Shown: one piece after another, positions 28,046 through 36,572 of the stretch | Layout of the letters: the number at the start of each line of letters is the position of its first letter | Position numbering within the stretch: position 1 is the stretch's first letter | Assembly: GCF_900108565.1 (NCBI RefSeq) | Contig: NZ_LT629971.1 | Span: forward strand, 4,650,001-4,714,000 | Source of the DNA: Mycolicibacterium rutilum | Lineage (GTDB): Bacteria; Actinomycetota; Actinomycetes; Mycobacteriales; Mycobacteriaceae | Direction of reading: 5' to 3' | Length of the DNA: 64,000 bases | Notes under the pieces: generated by a model | What the model was told of the DNA's origin: nothing | Databases searched by the model: none | Seen by the model: only the letters and a program-made list of their open reading frames with translations | Program-made: the position numbers and the translations under genes

Positions 28046-28555
28046 ATGGCCATGCAGCCATGCGAACGCGTCGACCTCGAGTTCGTCGACAACGCGCCGT
28101 TCCGGTTCGTCAGCACCGTCGACCTCGCCATCACCCCCGAGCAGCTCTTCGAGGTGCTGGGCGACGCCGAATCGTGGCCGCGCTGGGCCAGCGTCATCAC
28201 CGAGGTCACCTGGACCAGCCCCGAACCGCGCGGCGTCGGCACCACCCGCACGGTGAAGATGCGCGGCGGGATCGTCGGCGCCGAGGAATTCCTCGCATGG
28301 GAGCCCTACTCGCACATGGCTTTTCGCTTCAATGAGGCGTCGACGGGAAGTATCGCGGCGTTCGCGGAGGACTACCGCGTGGTGCGCACCCCGCGGGGCT
28401 GTCACCTGACGTGGGTGATGGCGATGAAACCCAACGGCCTCGCGGCCCGGCTGGGGATGACGCTCGGCAGGCCGGTGATGGGCTGGCTGTTTCAGAAGTT
28501 CCTCTACAACCTGCGCGACTACGTCGGCGAGCGGTTCGGCGTCGAGGCTCAGTAG
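28046..28555 (+). CDS. SRPBCC (polyketide-cyclase-like) family protein
   Basis: This 169-residue single START-like domain protein reads VSTVDLAITPEQLFEVLGDAESWPRWASVITEVTWTSP, then GVGTTRTVKMRGG and a C-terminal helix RPVMGWLFQKFLYNLRDYVG. This is the pattern of SRPBCC proteins that bind hydrophobic ligands or dehydrate polyketides. The amphipathic C-terminal helix is typical of the mycobacterial subgroup. An ATG two codons downstream is an equal start candidate. The stop overlaps that of the convergent esterase by 7 bp. It matches the gene I recall as Rv2574. Confidence 0.83.
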   Translation: MAMQPCERVDLEFVDNAPFRFVSTVDLAITPEQLFEVLGDAESWPRWASVITEVTWTSPEPRGVGTTRTVKMRGGIVGAEEFLAWEPYSHMAFRFNEASTGSIAAFAEDYRVVRTPRGCHLTWVMAMKPNGLAARLGMTLGRPVMGWLFQKFLYNLRDYVGERFGVEAQ

Positions 28556-30054
28556 AGGCCGGCCCAGGCCTGGCGGCGCTCGGCGTCGGGATCGGCGACG
28601 ACGGTGTCGCGGGCGGACTGGATGATGCGGGTGTAGCGGTCGGCGGTGTCGTACACCGGCCAGTCATGGCCGGTGGACCAGCGGATCACCCCGTCGTCCC
28701 AGCCCTTGCCCGCGAAGTCCAGCCAGGCGCGCTGCATCCGGCGCCCGACAGCGGGTTGCCACCGCCGGCCCAGCGGATGCATCTTGCGGCCCAGATACGA
28801 GGCGTAGCTGTGCTGGACGTGCACGATCTCGCTGCCGTGCGTGGCGCCCAGCCCGAGGAGCCGCAGGCTGGTGCCGACGTGGTCGAAGCGGTAGACGTGC
28901 GTAGGGGCCAGCTGACTGTAGGCGTCGGCGAACGCCCACGCCGGGCCGCCGAACATGACGTCGGAGCCGAAGGCGATCAGCGCCCGTCGGCGCGGGTAGT
29001 CGGGATAGGCCGCCAGCACCCGCGCCTTCGCATCGCGTCCGACGCGGGCGAAGTAGGCGTCGACGGTCGTGCGGGTGGTGGGCAGCATCGGCGGTTTCGT
29101 CCAGGCGAACATCGACGCCTCGTGACTGTTCGTGCCGATGATCAGCGGCACGCGGCGCAGGCTGCCGTCGCGCGCAGCGTCGACGGGATGGCGCGGCAGC
29201 AGGTCGACGCCGTAGGTCAGGCCGTAGGCCAGCGTCGGGCTCCGCGCGGCGCTGTCGAGCTGCAGACTGCCGGCGGCGCGGCGCAACTCGCGCTGCGGCA
29301 GCCGCTTGACCTCGGCCGCGGTAACGCCGAGCCGGCGCAGCCACTCGTGGGCCTGCTCGGCTCGGAGCTCGCGGTCGGCGATCAGCGGCAGCGCAGGGCT
29401 CTGCGCGATCGCCCGGCTGAACAGCCCGTCGGCGGCCGGTGAGGCAAGCAGCGCAAGCACCGACGTGCCACCGGCCGACTCACCGAACACGGTGACGCGG
29501 GCCGGGTCGCCGCCGAACGCGGCGATGTTGTCGCGGATCCAGCGCAGCGCCGCCATTTGATCGCGCAGCGCCAGGTTGTCGTCGAACCCGTCACCGAGGT
29601 CGCCGAGCTCGAAACCGCCGAACACCCCGATGCGGTATGTCACGTTGACCACCACGACGTTGCCGTTGGCGGCCAGCCGCGACCCGTTGTACAGCTGAAA
29701 CTGCCCGGCCCCGAACACGAACGCGCCGCCCGGGATCCACACCATCACCGGCAGCGACGCGCTGGTGTCCGGCGACCACACCGTCAGCGTCAGGCAGGCC
29801 TCGTCGCGGACCTTGGGATCGTCGCGGCCGCCGCCGACGAACGACTTGCCCTGCGGGGGCAGCGGCCCGTGCTCGACGGCGTCGCGCAGCCCGGTCCACG
29901 GCCGCTTCGGTTCGGGCGCCAGGAATCGGCGCTCGCCGACCGGCTGTTCGGCGTAGGGCACACCGCGCCAGACACCCACGCCGCCGTCGGTCGTTCCGCG
30001 CAGGTCGCCGAGCGGTGTGTGCACGACGGCCGAATGTCCGACAACGACTGCCAC
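28549..30054 (-). CDS. Carboxylesterase/lipase family protein (type B)
   Basis: This 501-residue alpha/beta hydrolase is of carboxylesterase type B. It has TPLGDLRGTTDGGVGVWRGVPYA near the start, the oxyanion loop IPGGAFVFGAG, the nucleophile motif FGESAGGTS, and the histidine in GATHGSEIVHV. No signal peptide is obvious. The GTG 30054 start (VAVVVGHSAVVHTPLG) is chosen because the divergent metallopeptidase starts at 30086; the open frame beyond is shadow. A TTG two codons upstream is an alternative. The natural ester substrate is unknown. Confidence 0.88.
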   Translation of the reverse strand: MAVVVGHSAVVHTPLGDLRGTTDGGVGVWRGVPYAEQPVGERRFLAPEPKRPWTGLRDAVEHGPLPPQGKSFVGGGRDDPKVRDEACLTLTVWSPDTSASLPVMVWIPGGAFVFGAGQFQLYNGSRLAANGNVVVVNVTYRIGVFGGFELGDLGDGFDDNLALRDQMAALRWIRDNIAAFGGDPARVTVFGESAGGTSVLALLASPAADGLFSRAIAQSPALPLIADRELRAEQAHEWLRRLGVTAAEVKRLPQRELRRAAGSLQLDSAARSPTLAYGLTYGVDLLPRHPVDAARDGSLRRVPLIIGTNSHEASMFAWTKPPMLPTTRTTVDAYFARVGRDAKARVLAAYPDYPRRRALIAFGSDVMFGGPAWAFADAYSQLAPTHVYRFDHVGTSLRLLGLGATHGSEIVHVQHSYASYLGRKMHPLGRRWQPAVGRRMQRAWLDFAGKGWDDGVIRWSTGHDWPVYDTADRYTRIIQSARDTVVADPDAERRQAWAGLY

Positions 30055-30085
30055 GACCAAATCGTAGTGTGCGAAGCTGGTGGCC

Positions 30086-30982
30086 ATGACCTTCAACGAG
30101 GGCATGCAGATCGACACCAGCACCACCTCCACCAGCGGCGGCGGCAGAGGCCCGGGGCGCGGAATCGCGATCGGCGGCGGTGTGGGTGGACTCCTGGTCA
30201 TGGTCGTCGCGCTGCTGCTCGGCGTCGACCCCAGTTCGGTGATGCCGCCGCAGCAAGGCCAGCTCGGCGGCCCGGGTGCCGAGGCGCCCGGCTTCGATCT
30301 GAGCCAATGCAGGACCGGCGCCGATGCCAACGAGATCCCCGAGTGCCGGGTGGTGGCGACCGGCAACTCGCTCGACGGGATCTGGCCGCAGTTGCTGCCC
30401 GACTACACGCGCCCGCAGGTTCGCCTGTTCAAGGGCAGTGTCGACACCGGGTGCGGCGCGGCGACCAGCGACGTCGGCCCGTTCTACTGCCCGGCCGACC
30501 AGACCGCCTACTTCGACGTCGACTTCTTCGATGTCCTGCGGACCCAATTCGGTTCGAGCGGTGGGCCGTTGGCGCAGGAGTACGTCGTCGCCCACGAGTT
30601 CGGCCACCACATCCAGAACCTCACCGGCACATTGAGCCAGTCGCAGGGTCCCGGCGCGGCGGGCCCCACGGGCGGCGGTGTGCGCACCGAACTGCAGGCC
30701 GACTGCTACGCCGGGGTGTGGGCGCACTACGCGGCGATCACCAAGCAGGAAAGCACCGGCGTGCCGTTCCTGGAACCGTTGACCGACAAGGACATCGCCG
30801 ACGCGTTGTCGGCCGCCGCGTCCGTCGGCGACGACCGCATCCAGGAGAAGGCCACGGGCCGGGTCAACCCCGAGGCGTGGACGCACGGATCGGCGGCCCA
30901 GCGGCAGAAGTGGTTCACCGAGGGCTACCGCACCGGAGATGTGAACGCCTGCGACACCTTCGCGACGAACAACCTTGGGTAG
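30086..30982 (+). CDS. Membrane-anchored neutral zinc metallopeptidase (YpfJ family)
   Basis: This 298-residue protein has a Gly/Ser/Thr-rich N-terminus, one membrane helix near residues 30-48 (IAIGGGVGGLLVMVVALLLG) and an extracytoplasmic peptidase domain. HEFGHHIQN starts at residue 170, giving zinc ligands H170 and H174 with catalytic E171. The downstream ELQADCYAG gives the third ligand, as in YpfJ/KPN_02809-type enzymes. Four cysteines may form disulfides. ATG 30086 is chosen over GTG 30080. The stop lies inside the start of the DUF885 gene, so the two are likely co-translated. It matches the gene I recall as Rv2575. Confidence 0.88.
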   Translation: MTFNEGMQIDTSTTSTSGGGRGPGRGIAIGGGVGGLLVMVVALLLGVDPSSVMPPQQGQLGGPGAEAPGFDLSQCRTGADANEIPECRVVATGNSLDGIWPQLLPDYTRPQVRLFKGSVDTGCGAATSDVGPFYCPADQTAYFDVDFFDVLRTQFGSSGGPLAQEYVVAHEFGHHIQNLTGTLSQSQGPGAAGPTGGGVRTELQADCYAGVWAHYAAITKQESTGVPFLEPLTDKDIADALSAAASVGDDRIQEKATGRVNPEAWTHGSAAQRQKWFTEGYRTGDVNACDTFATNNLG

Positions 30983-32621
30983 GACAACCACGGCCGTCGA
31001 TGCCGTCGCCGAACGCTACCTCGACACGTTCGCTGCGTTGGACCCGTGTGCTGCAACGGAAATGGGCATCACCGGCCACGACGAGGAGATCACCGACTAC
31101 TCCCCCGACGGCGTAGCGGCGCGTGCCGACGCCGCCCGCGCCGCCCTGCGCGAGCTCGACGGTGTCACCGCCGAGGACGCCGTCGACGAGGTGACGATCG
31201 CGGCGATGCGCGAACGTCTCGGTGTGACGGTCGAACTCAACGACGCGGGCCTCGACGTCGGTGAGATCAACGTGATCGCCTCACCGCTGCAGTCGATGCG
31301 CGACGTGTTCGACCTGATGCCGACCGACACCGAGGACGACTGGGCGGTGATCGCGCGACGGTTGTCGCGGCTGCCCGACCGCGTCGCCGGATACGCCGAT
31401 GCGCTGCGCGCGGCCGTCGCCGGCGGACACCCGCCGGCCGTGCGCCAGGTGGTGCGCGGCATCGACCAGTCCGCCACCATCCAGCACCTGCTGGTCGACA
31501 TGGTCACCGCGGCGCCGACGGACAACGCGGCGCTCCACGACGAACTGCAGCAGCACGCGGCCAACGCGGCGAACGCCTACCGGGAACTGGGCCGGGTGCT
31601 CGGCGACGAGATCGCCCCGCACGCCCGCGCCGAGGACGCGGTCGGACGCGAGACCTACCGGCTGTGGTCGCGGTCGTTCCTCGGCGCGTCCATCGACCTC
31701 GACGAGACCTACGAGTGGGGTCTCGAACTACTCAAAAGCATTGTCGCCGAGCAGGACAGCCTCGCCCAGCAGTTGTATCCCGGCACGTCGGTCGCCGACG
31801 CGCTGCGTCGCCTCGACGACGAGGAACGCTACCTGGTGCACGGCGTGGACGCGCTGCAGGAGTGGATGCAGGACCTGTCGGACCGCGCCGTCGACTCGCT
31901 GGCCGGCACGCACTTCGACATCGCCGAACCGCTGCGCAGGCTCGAATGCCGCATCGCACCCACCCACACCGGCGGGATCTACTACACCGGACCGTCGGAG
32001 GACTTCAGCCGGCCGGGGCGAATGTGGTGGTCGGTGCCGCACGGGGTTGACACCTTCCACACGTGGCAAGAGACCACGACGGTGTTCCACGAGGGCGTGC
32101 CGGGCCATCACCTGCAGATCGGCCGCGCCGTGGTGCTCGCCGACCAGCTCAACCGGTGGCGGCGGCTGGGCTGCTGGGTGTCCGGCCACGGCGAAGGCTG
32201 GGCGCTGTACGCCGAACGGCTGATGGCCGAACTGGGCTGGCTCGACGATCCGGGCAATCGGATCGGCATGCTGGACGCGCAACGCTTCCGCGCGGCGCGG
32301 GTGGTGATCGACATCGGCGTGCACTGCGGCATGACCGCCCCCGACGGCGAAGTGTGGGACGCCGAGCACGCGTGGGACTTCCTGACCGCACACAGCGCGA
32401 TGAAAGACGAGAACCTGCAGTTCGAACTGGACCGCTACCTCGGCTGGCCCGGACAGGCACCCTCGTACGCCGTCGGGCAGCGGATCTGGCAGCAACTGCG
32501 CGACGAGACGCTGCAGCGAGGCGTGTCGCTCAAGGACTTCCACAGCCGCGCACTGGATCTCGGGGGCCTGCCGCTCGAAGTGCTGGCCACCGCGCTGCGA
32601 CGCGATTTCGCCGCGAGCTGA
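30975..32621 (+). CDS. DUF885-family putative metallopeptidase-like protein
   Basis: This 548-residue DUF885 protein carries HEGVPGHH at residues 372-379, the gluzincin-like HExxxHH pattern of the family. SGHGEGWALYAERLMAELG downstream gives the likely third ligand. Family members are annotated as peptidases, but biochemical proof is sparse. The start appears to be a TTG at 30975 overlapping the upstream stop by 8 bp. No ATG or GTG occurs before the conserved region (AERYLDTFAALDPCAATEMG), so coupling to the upstream peptidase gene is inferred. No signal peptide was seen, so it is probably cytoplasmic. Confidence 0.82.
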   Translation: MGRTTTAVDAVAERYLDTFAALDPCAATEMGITGHDEEITDYSPDGVAARADAARAALRELDGVTAEDAVDEVTIAAMRERLGVTVELNDAGLDVGEINVIASPLQSMRDVFDLMPTDTEDDWAVIARRLSRLPDRVAGYADALRAAVAGGHPPAVRQVVRGIDQSATIQHLLVDMVTAAPTDNAALHDELQQHAANAANAYRELGRVLGDEIAPHARAEDAVGRETYRLWSRSFLGASIDLDETYEWGLELLKSIVAEQDSLAQQLYPGTSVADALRRLDDEERYLVHGVDALQEWMQDLSDRAVDSLAGTHFDIAEPLRRLECRIAPTHTGGIYYTGPSEDFSRPGRMWWSVPHGVDTFHTWQETTTVFHEGVPGHHLQIGRAVVLADQLNRWRRLGCWVSGHGEGWALYAERLMAELGWLDDPGNRIGMLDAQRFRAARVVIDIGVHCGMTAPDGEVWDAEHAWDFLTAHSAMKDENLQFELDRYLGWPGQAPSYAVGQRIWQQLRDETLQRGVSLKDFHSRALDLGGLPLEVLATALRRDFAAS

Positions 32622-32662
32622 TTCGCTTCAGTTCAGCGGCGCGTCCGCTTAGCGTCGACGGC

Positions 32663-33340
32663 GTGGAGACCGTGACCGTCACGCCGAATCTGACCATGCT
32701 CGTCGTCAACGGTTGGCAGGTCTACGTCTGGCGCGACCGCGACTCGGTGACGCTGATCGACACCGGCGCACCGGGATCTGCCGCATCGATCCTGCGCGCG
32801 GTGCCCGGTGTCGACCGAATCGTGTTGACACACGGCCACGTTGACCACGTCGGATCGGCGGCGCAGCTACGCGACAAGACGGGCGCCGAGGTGATGGCCG
32901 GCGCCGGTGACGCGGCCGCCATTCGCGCCGGCACCGCGCTGCCACGACCGCTCTTCGAGGACTGGGAGGTGCCGATCCACGAGCGGGTCGCCGCGGATCT
33001 GCCCGACGCGGCCGATCCGGTCGCGATCGACAAGGAGCTGCGTGACGGTGACGTCCTCGACTTCGGCGGCGGCGCCGAAATCCTGGCGATCCCGGGCCAC
33101 ACCGAGGGCAGCATCGCGGTCCACCTGCCCGAGCACCGCGTACTGCTCACCGGCGACACCATCGCCAACGTCGGCACCCTGATGCTGGGCACGTTCAACC
33201 AGGACCGGGCGCGCACCGTCGCGTCGTTTCGCCGGCTCGCCGAGCTGGACGTCGATACGGCGTGTTTCGGGCACGGTGAACCGATCGTCGCCGGAGCCGG
33301 CGCGCGGCTGCGCGACGTGGCTGCCACACTGACGCCGTGA
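32663..33340 (+). CDS. Metallo-beta-lactamase-fold hydrolase
   Basis: This 225-residue MBL-fold protein has THGHVDHVG (the HxHxDH zinc motif), the histidine in IPGHTEGSIAVH, the aspartate in LLTGDTIANVG and the terminal CFGHGEP. It resembles glyoxalase-II-like or lactonase-like members acting on thioesters or esters; the substrate is unknown. GTG 32663 begins the family N-terminus (ETVTVTPNLTMLVVNGWQVYVWR). It sits 41 bp after the DUF885 gene and its stop overlaps the DinB gene start by 4 bp (GTGA), so these three genes probably form one transcript. Confidence 0.88.
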   Translation: METVTVTPNLTMLVVNGWQVYVWRDRDSVTLIDTGAPGSAASILRAVPGVDRIVLTHGHVDHVGSAAQLRDKTGAEVMAGAGDAAAIRAGTALPRPLFEDWEVPIHERVAADLPDAADPVAIDKELRDGDVLDFGGGAEILAIPGHTEGSIAVHLPEHRVLLTGDTIANVGTLMLGTFNQDRARTVASFRRLAELDVDTACFGHGEPIVAGAGARLRDVAATLTP

Positions 33341-33870
33341 CCGATCGACCCGACCCCATCGAACCAGACACCAAGGACTGGACCTGGGTGCTCGACGAGC
33401 CGTGTCCCGACTGCGGATTCGACGCCGCGTCAACCCCGCACACGGCCGTCGCGCAACGCATCCGCACCGACGCCTCCGATTGGGTGACGCGGTTACAGCG
33501 TCCGGGTGTCGAGGTCCGGCCGAGCCCGTCGGTGTGGTCGACGCTCGAATACGGCTGTCACATCCGCGATGTGCACCGGATCTTCGATCACCGGGTGCGG
33601 CTGATGCTGACCGAGGATGTTCCGCTGTTCCCCAACTGGGACCAGGACGAGACCGCCCGCGCCGACGACTACGGCTCGCAGGACCCGGCGACCGTGGCCG
33701 TCGAACTGTTCGACGCGGCGTCGGCCGTCGCAGCCACCTACGACGACGTTCCCGAGACGGCGTGGTCGCGGCGAGGCCTCCGCAGCAACGGCAGTGAATT
33801 CACGGTCGCAACGATCGCGCTCTACCACCTGCACGACATCGTGCACCACTGCTGGGACGTCACCCGCTGA
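33337..33870 (+). CDS. DinB/maleylpyruvate-isomerase-type four-helix protein
   Basis: This 177-residue protein has the DinB-like metal-binding four-helix layout. The histidine in EYGCHIRDVHRIFDHR and the pair in LYHLHDIVHHCWDVTR supply probable metal ligands. Such proteins act as thiol-dependent transferases or isomerases; in mycobacteria the thiol is typically mycothiol. An N-terminal DEPCPDCGFD stretch adds a CxxC motif. The GTG start overlaps the upstream MBL gene stop by 4 bp, so it is co-translated. The pairing of a mycothiol-type transferase with an MBL hydrolase hints at joint thioester handling, which is inference. Confidence 0.82.
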   Translation: MTDRPDPIEPDTKDWTWVLDEPCPDCGFDAASTPHTAVAQRIRTDASDWVTRLQRPGVEVRPSPSVWSTLEYGCHIRDVHRIFDHRVRLMLTEDVPLFPNWDQDETARADDYGSQDPATVAVELFDAASAVAATYDDVPETAWSRRGLRSNGSEFTVATIALYHLHDIVHHCWDVTR

Positions 33871-33954
33871 CACCGACCGCGTTGTCGAAACCGGCCATGC
33901 CGTCGCGAACCGGCCATACCATCAGGCGGCGTCCCGTCGGCGAAGGAGAACACC

Positions 33955-34701
33955 ATGCGCATCGCAGTCGCAGGGGCCACCGGAAACATCGGCGCCCGTA
34001 CCGCCGCCGCACTCGAACGTGACGGGCACGACGTCGTGCGGATCAGCCGCTCGCTGGGTGTCGACCTGATGACCGGGGAGGGCCTCGACGAGGCGCTCAC
34101 CGGCGTCGAAGCCGTCGTCGACGCGATCAGCGCACCACCCACCGACCGCGACAAGACCACCGAATACTTCGGCACCACCACGCGCAACCTGCTCGCGGCC
34201 GAACACCGGGCCGGGGTGCGTCACCACGTGCTCCTGTCGATCGTCGGCATCCACGGGATCGAGGGCAACGCCCACTACTCCGGCAAGCGCGAACAGGAAC
34301 GGCTGATCGCCGAGGGGCCGGTGCCGTGGACGGTGGTGCCCGCCACGCAGTTTCACGATTTCGCGGCGATGGTCGCCGGCTGGACCGAACAGGACGGCGT
34401 ATCCACCATCGCGCCGCTGCTGGTGCAGCCGATCGCGCCCGCGGACATCGCCGAGGTGCTCGCCGAGGTAGCGGTGGGCCCGCCGCACGGCCGCTACATC
34501 GACGTGGCCGGCCCCCAGACCCAGGACCTGGTCGACATGGCTCGGCGGACGCTGGCCGTCAGGGGGCGGCAGGTCACGTTGGTCCCGACATGGGACGGCG
34601 TCTTCGGGGTGTCGATGGCGGGAAACGTGTTGCTACCCGGCGAGAATGCCCGCATCGCGTCGACCACTTTCGACGACTGGCTCGCCGCGGGCGCCGACTA
34701 G
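33955..34701 (+). CDS. NmrA/atypical SDR NAD(P)-binding protein
   Basis: This 248-residue atypical SDR has RIAVAGATGNIGARTAAALERDGHDV (GxxGxxG). The middle motif HHVLLSIVGIHGI and the SGKREQERLI lysine helix fit the NmrA/isoflavone-reductase-like group, which lacks the usual Tyr-x3-Lys. Members bind NAD(P) and may sense redox state or reduce small compounds. AAGGAGAACACC precedes the ATG. It is followed 12 bp later by a mycofactocin-type SDR, so the two are probably co-transcribed. The substrate is unknown. Confidence 0.85.
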   Translation: MRIAVAGATGNIGARTAAALERDGHDVVRISRSLGVDLMTGEGLDEALTGVEAVVDAISAPPTDRDKTTEYFGTTTRNLLAAEHRAGVRHHVLLSIVGIHGIEGNAHYSGKREQERLIAEGPVPWTVVPATQFHDFAAMVAGWTEQDGVSTIAPLLVQPIAPADIAEVLAEVAVGPPHGRYIDVAGPQTQDLVDMARRTLAVRGRQVTLVPTWDGVFGVSMAGNVLLPGENARIASTTFDDWLAAGAD

Positions 34702-34713
34702 ACAGGAGTCTCG

Positions 34714-35535
34714 ATGACGGAACTTCCCCTGGCGGGCAAGGTGGCCTTCGTGACGGGCGCGGCCCGCGGACAGGGCCGCTCGCACTGTGTCCGGTTGGCC
34801 CGCGCCGGCGCCGACATCGTGGCGATCGACGCGTGCGGGCCCGTCGCCGAGCACAACGGTTATCCGCCGGCGCTGCCCGAGGACCTGGCCGAAACGGTGA
34901 GCCTGGTCGAGGGCGAGGGCCGCAAGATCCTCGCCGACCGTGTCGATGTCCGCGACGCCGACGGACAACAGCGGGTGGTGTCCGACGCGGTCGAGCAGTT
35001 CGGCCGACTCGACATCGTCGTCGCCAACGCCGGCGTGATGAATTGGGGCCGGCTGTGGGAGATTTCGCCTCAGCAGTGGCAGGAGGTGCTCGACATCAAC
35101 CTGACCGGCGTGTGGAACACGATCCGGGCCGTCGTGCCGCCGATGATCGCTGCCGGCAACGGCGGGTCGATCATCACCATCAGTTCGGCGGCGGGCATCA
35201 AGGCGGTGCCCGGTTGCGGCCACTACTGCGCGAGCAAGTTCGGCGTCGTCGGGCTCACCAATTCACTCGCGGTCGAACTGGGCCAGTACGGCATCCGGGT
35301 CAACTCGGTGCACCCGTATGGCACCGACACCCCGATGGGCAACGACACGTCGATGTGGCAGATCTTCGCCGATCACCAGACCTACATCCACAGCTTCTCC
35401 CCCGGCGCGCTGCCGACCGAGTCGCTCGCCGACCCGGACCTGATCTCCGACATCGTGGTGTGGCTGGCCGGCGACGCGTCGTCGCTGGTGACGGCGGCCC
35501 AGATCCCCGCCGACAAGGGCTACCTGAAGATCTGA
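34714..35535 (+). CDS. Mycofactocin-coupled SDR oxidoreductase
   Basis: This 273-residue SDR has the mycofactocin-coupled subfamily signature. The N-terminus GKVAFVTGAARGQGRSHCVRLARAGADIVAIDACGP and the long insert between strand two and helix (NGYPPALPEDLAETVSLVEGEGRKI) are diagnostic. Catalytic serine is in ISSAAG and the YCASK pair follows. Subfamily members hold NAD non-exchangeably and pass electrons to mycofactocin, a peptide-derived redox cofactor. The alcohol substrate is unknown. AGGAGTCTCG precedes the ATG. A hairpin follows 8 bp after the stop. Confidence 0.9.
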   Translation: MTELPLAGKVAFVTGAARGQGRSHCVRLARAGADIVAIDACGPVAEHNGYPPALPEDLAETVSLVEGEGRKILADRVDVRDADGQQRVVSDAVEQFGRLDIVVANAGVMNWGRLWEISPQQWQEVLDINLTGVWNTIRAVVPPMIAAGNGGSIITISSAAGIKAVPGCGHYCASKFGVVGLTNSLAVELGQYGIRVNSVHPYGTDTPMGNDTSMWQIFADHQTYIHSFSPGALPTESLADPDLISDIVVWLAGDASSLVTAAQIPADKGYLKI

Positions 35536-35543
35536 TTCCGACC

Positions 35544-35603
35544 GCGAGCAGACGCGAATTCCCCTATTCCGCTGCGAAAATGGGGCACTCCGCGTCTGCT
35601 CGC
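35544..35603. terminator. Hairpin of the GCGAGCAGACGCG family between convergent genes
   Basis: GCGAGCAGACGCG at 35544-35556 and its exact complement at 35591-35603 are separated by 34 bases, within which further partial pairing (CCCC with GGGG) is possible. It separates the convergent SDR and thioesterase genes and probably ends both transcripts. A degenerate copy lies at 11538-11601. Confidence 0.7.
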
Positions 35604-35612
35604 CGGAAAACG

Positions 35613-36494
35613 CTACAGGCGGGACTGTTCCTTGATCGCCGTGTCGGTGGTGCGCAGCGGACGGATCAGCGCGTCCTGGGTGAACGACGCGACCAGCTCA
35701 CCGGCCTCGGTGTGCACCGTCCCGCGCACATACGACATGCCGGCGCCGACCTGCGTGCTCTCGTGGCTGTAGAGCAGCCAGCCGTCGGGCCGGAACGGCT
35801 CGTGGAAGCTGACCGACACCGTCATCGGCGCCGTCGACACCGTGATGTGCGACTGCGCGGTGCCGATGCCCTCGTGCGCGCGCATCGTCGTCGAGATGCC
35901 CAGGTGCCCGGTCAGATACGCGACCAGCGCCTTGGCCAGGTCGTCGCGCTCGGGGGTCTGCTCGTAGCGCACCCACGCGAACAGCTCCGGCGGGCCGACC
36001 TCGTCGGGGCTGTTGACGTCGACGACGTCGACCAACCGAATCTCCCTGCCGGGCATCGCCATTCGCGCATCGTTGGCCTCTGCCGGCGACTTCGTGTCCG
36101 GTCGCGCGACGGCGTGGCGGATGACGTCTTCGGTGGGGACGTCGGTCAACACGGTCGCGGTGATGCACCGCTTGCCGTTCTGCTTGGCGGCGACGACAGC
36201 GGTGGCGGTGGAGCGGCCTTCGTTGACGACGTCGATCTCCAGTTCGATCGGGCCCGCCGCGACCATCACCGCGCGGGAGAACACCGCGTGCGCCGAGCGC
36301 ACCGACTTGCCCTCGAACCGTTTGGCCACCGCGACGATCACCTGCGCGAGCACCTGCGTGCCCTCGACGACCTGCCGATCCTCCTCGCCGGCGGGTCCGG
36401 CTTCGGCGATGAATCGGTTCTCCCCGTCCTGGCGGACGTCGAACAGGTCGAGCAGGGTGTCGACGGTCCACTGCTGCGCTGAGTCTGTCGTCAT
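35613..36494 (-). CDS. Acyl-CoA thioesterase (TesB-like double hotdog)
   Basis: This 293-residue protein has two hotdog halves. QQWTVDTLLDLFDVRQDGENRFIAEAGPA opens the N-terminal half, and FRPDGWLLYSHESTQVGAGMSYVRG is the conserved C-terminal segment of TesB/acyl-CoA thioesterase II proteins. It likely hydrolyses acyl-CoA. ATG 36494 is the family start; the open frame beyond is shadow of the TetR gene. It is divergent from the TetR regulator, with a near-palindromic operator in the 78 bp gap. This ties it to the amidohydrolase/acyl-CoA dehydrogenase genes on the other side. Confidence 0.87.
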   Translation of the reverse strand: MTTDSAQQWTVDTLLDLFDVRQDGENRFIAEAGPAGEEDRQVVEGTQVLAQVIVAVAKRFEGKSVRSAHAVFSRAVMVAAGPIELEIDVVNEGRSTATAVVAAKQNGKRCITATVLTDVPTEDVIRHAVARPDTKSPAEANDARMAMPGREIRLVDVVDVNSPDEVGPPELFAWVRYEQTPERDDLAKALVAYLTGHLGISTTMRAHEGIGTAQSHITVSTAPMTVSVSFHEPFRPDGWLLYSHESTQVGAGMSYVRGTVHTEAGELVASFTQDALIRPLRTTDTAIKEQSRL

Positions 36495-36527
36495 GACAGG
36501 GAACAGTAACCGAGGTTCTGCAAAAGC

Positions 36528-36542
36528 GGTAACGTCATTACC
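36528..36542. promoter_or_regulatory. TetR operator, site 1
   Basis: GGTAACGTCATTACC is an odd palindrome centred at 36535 with one mismatched pair. It lies between the divergent thioesterase and TetR starts. The same motif in perfect form precedes the amidohydrolase gene (37262-37280), so a shared regulator is likely. Confidence 0.75.
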
Positions 36543-36572
36543 AGTTGATCCCGCGAGCGGAAGGTGCCGACC

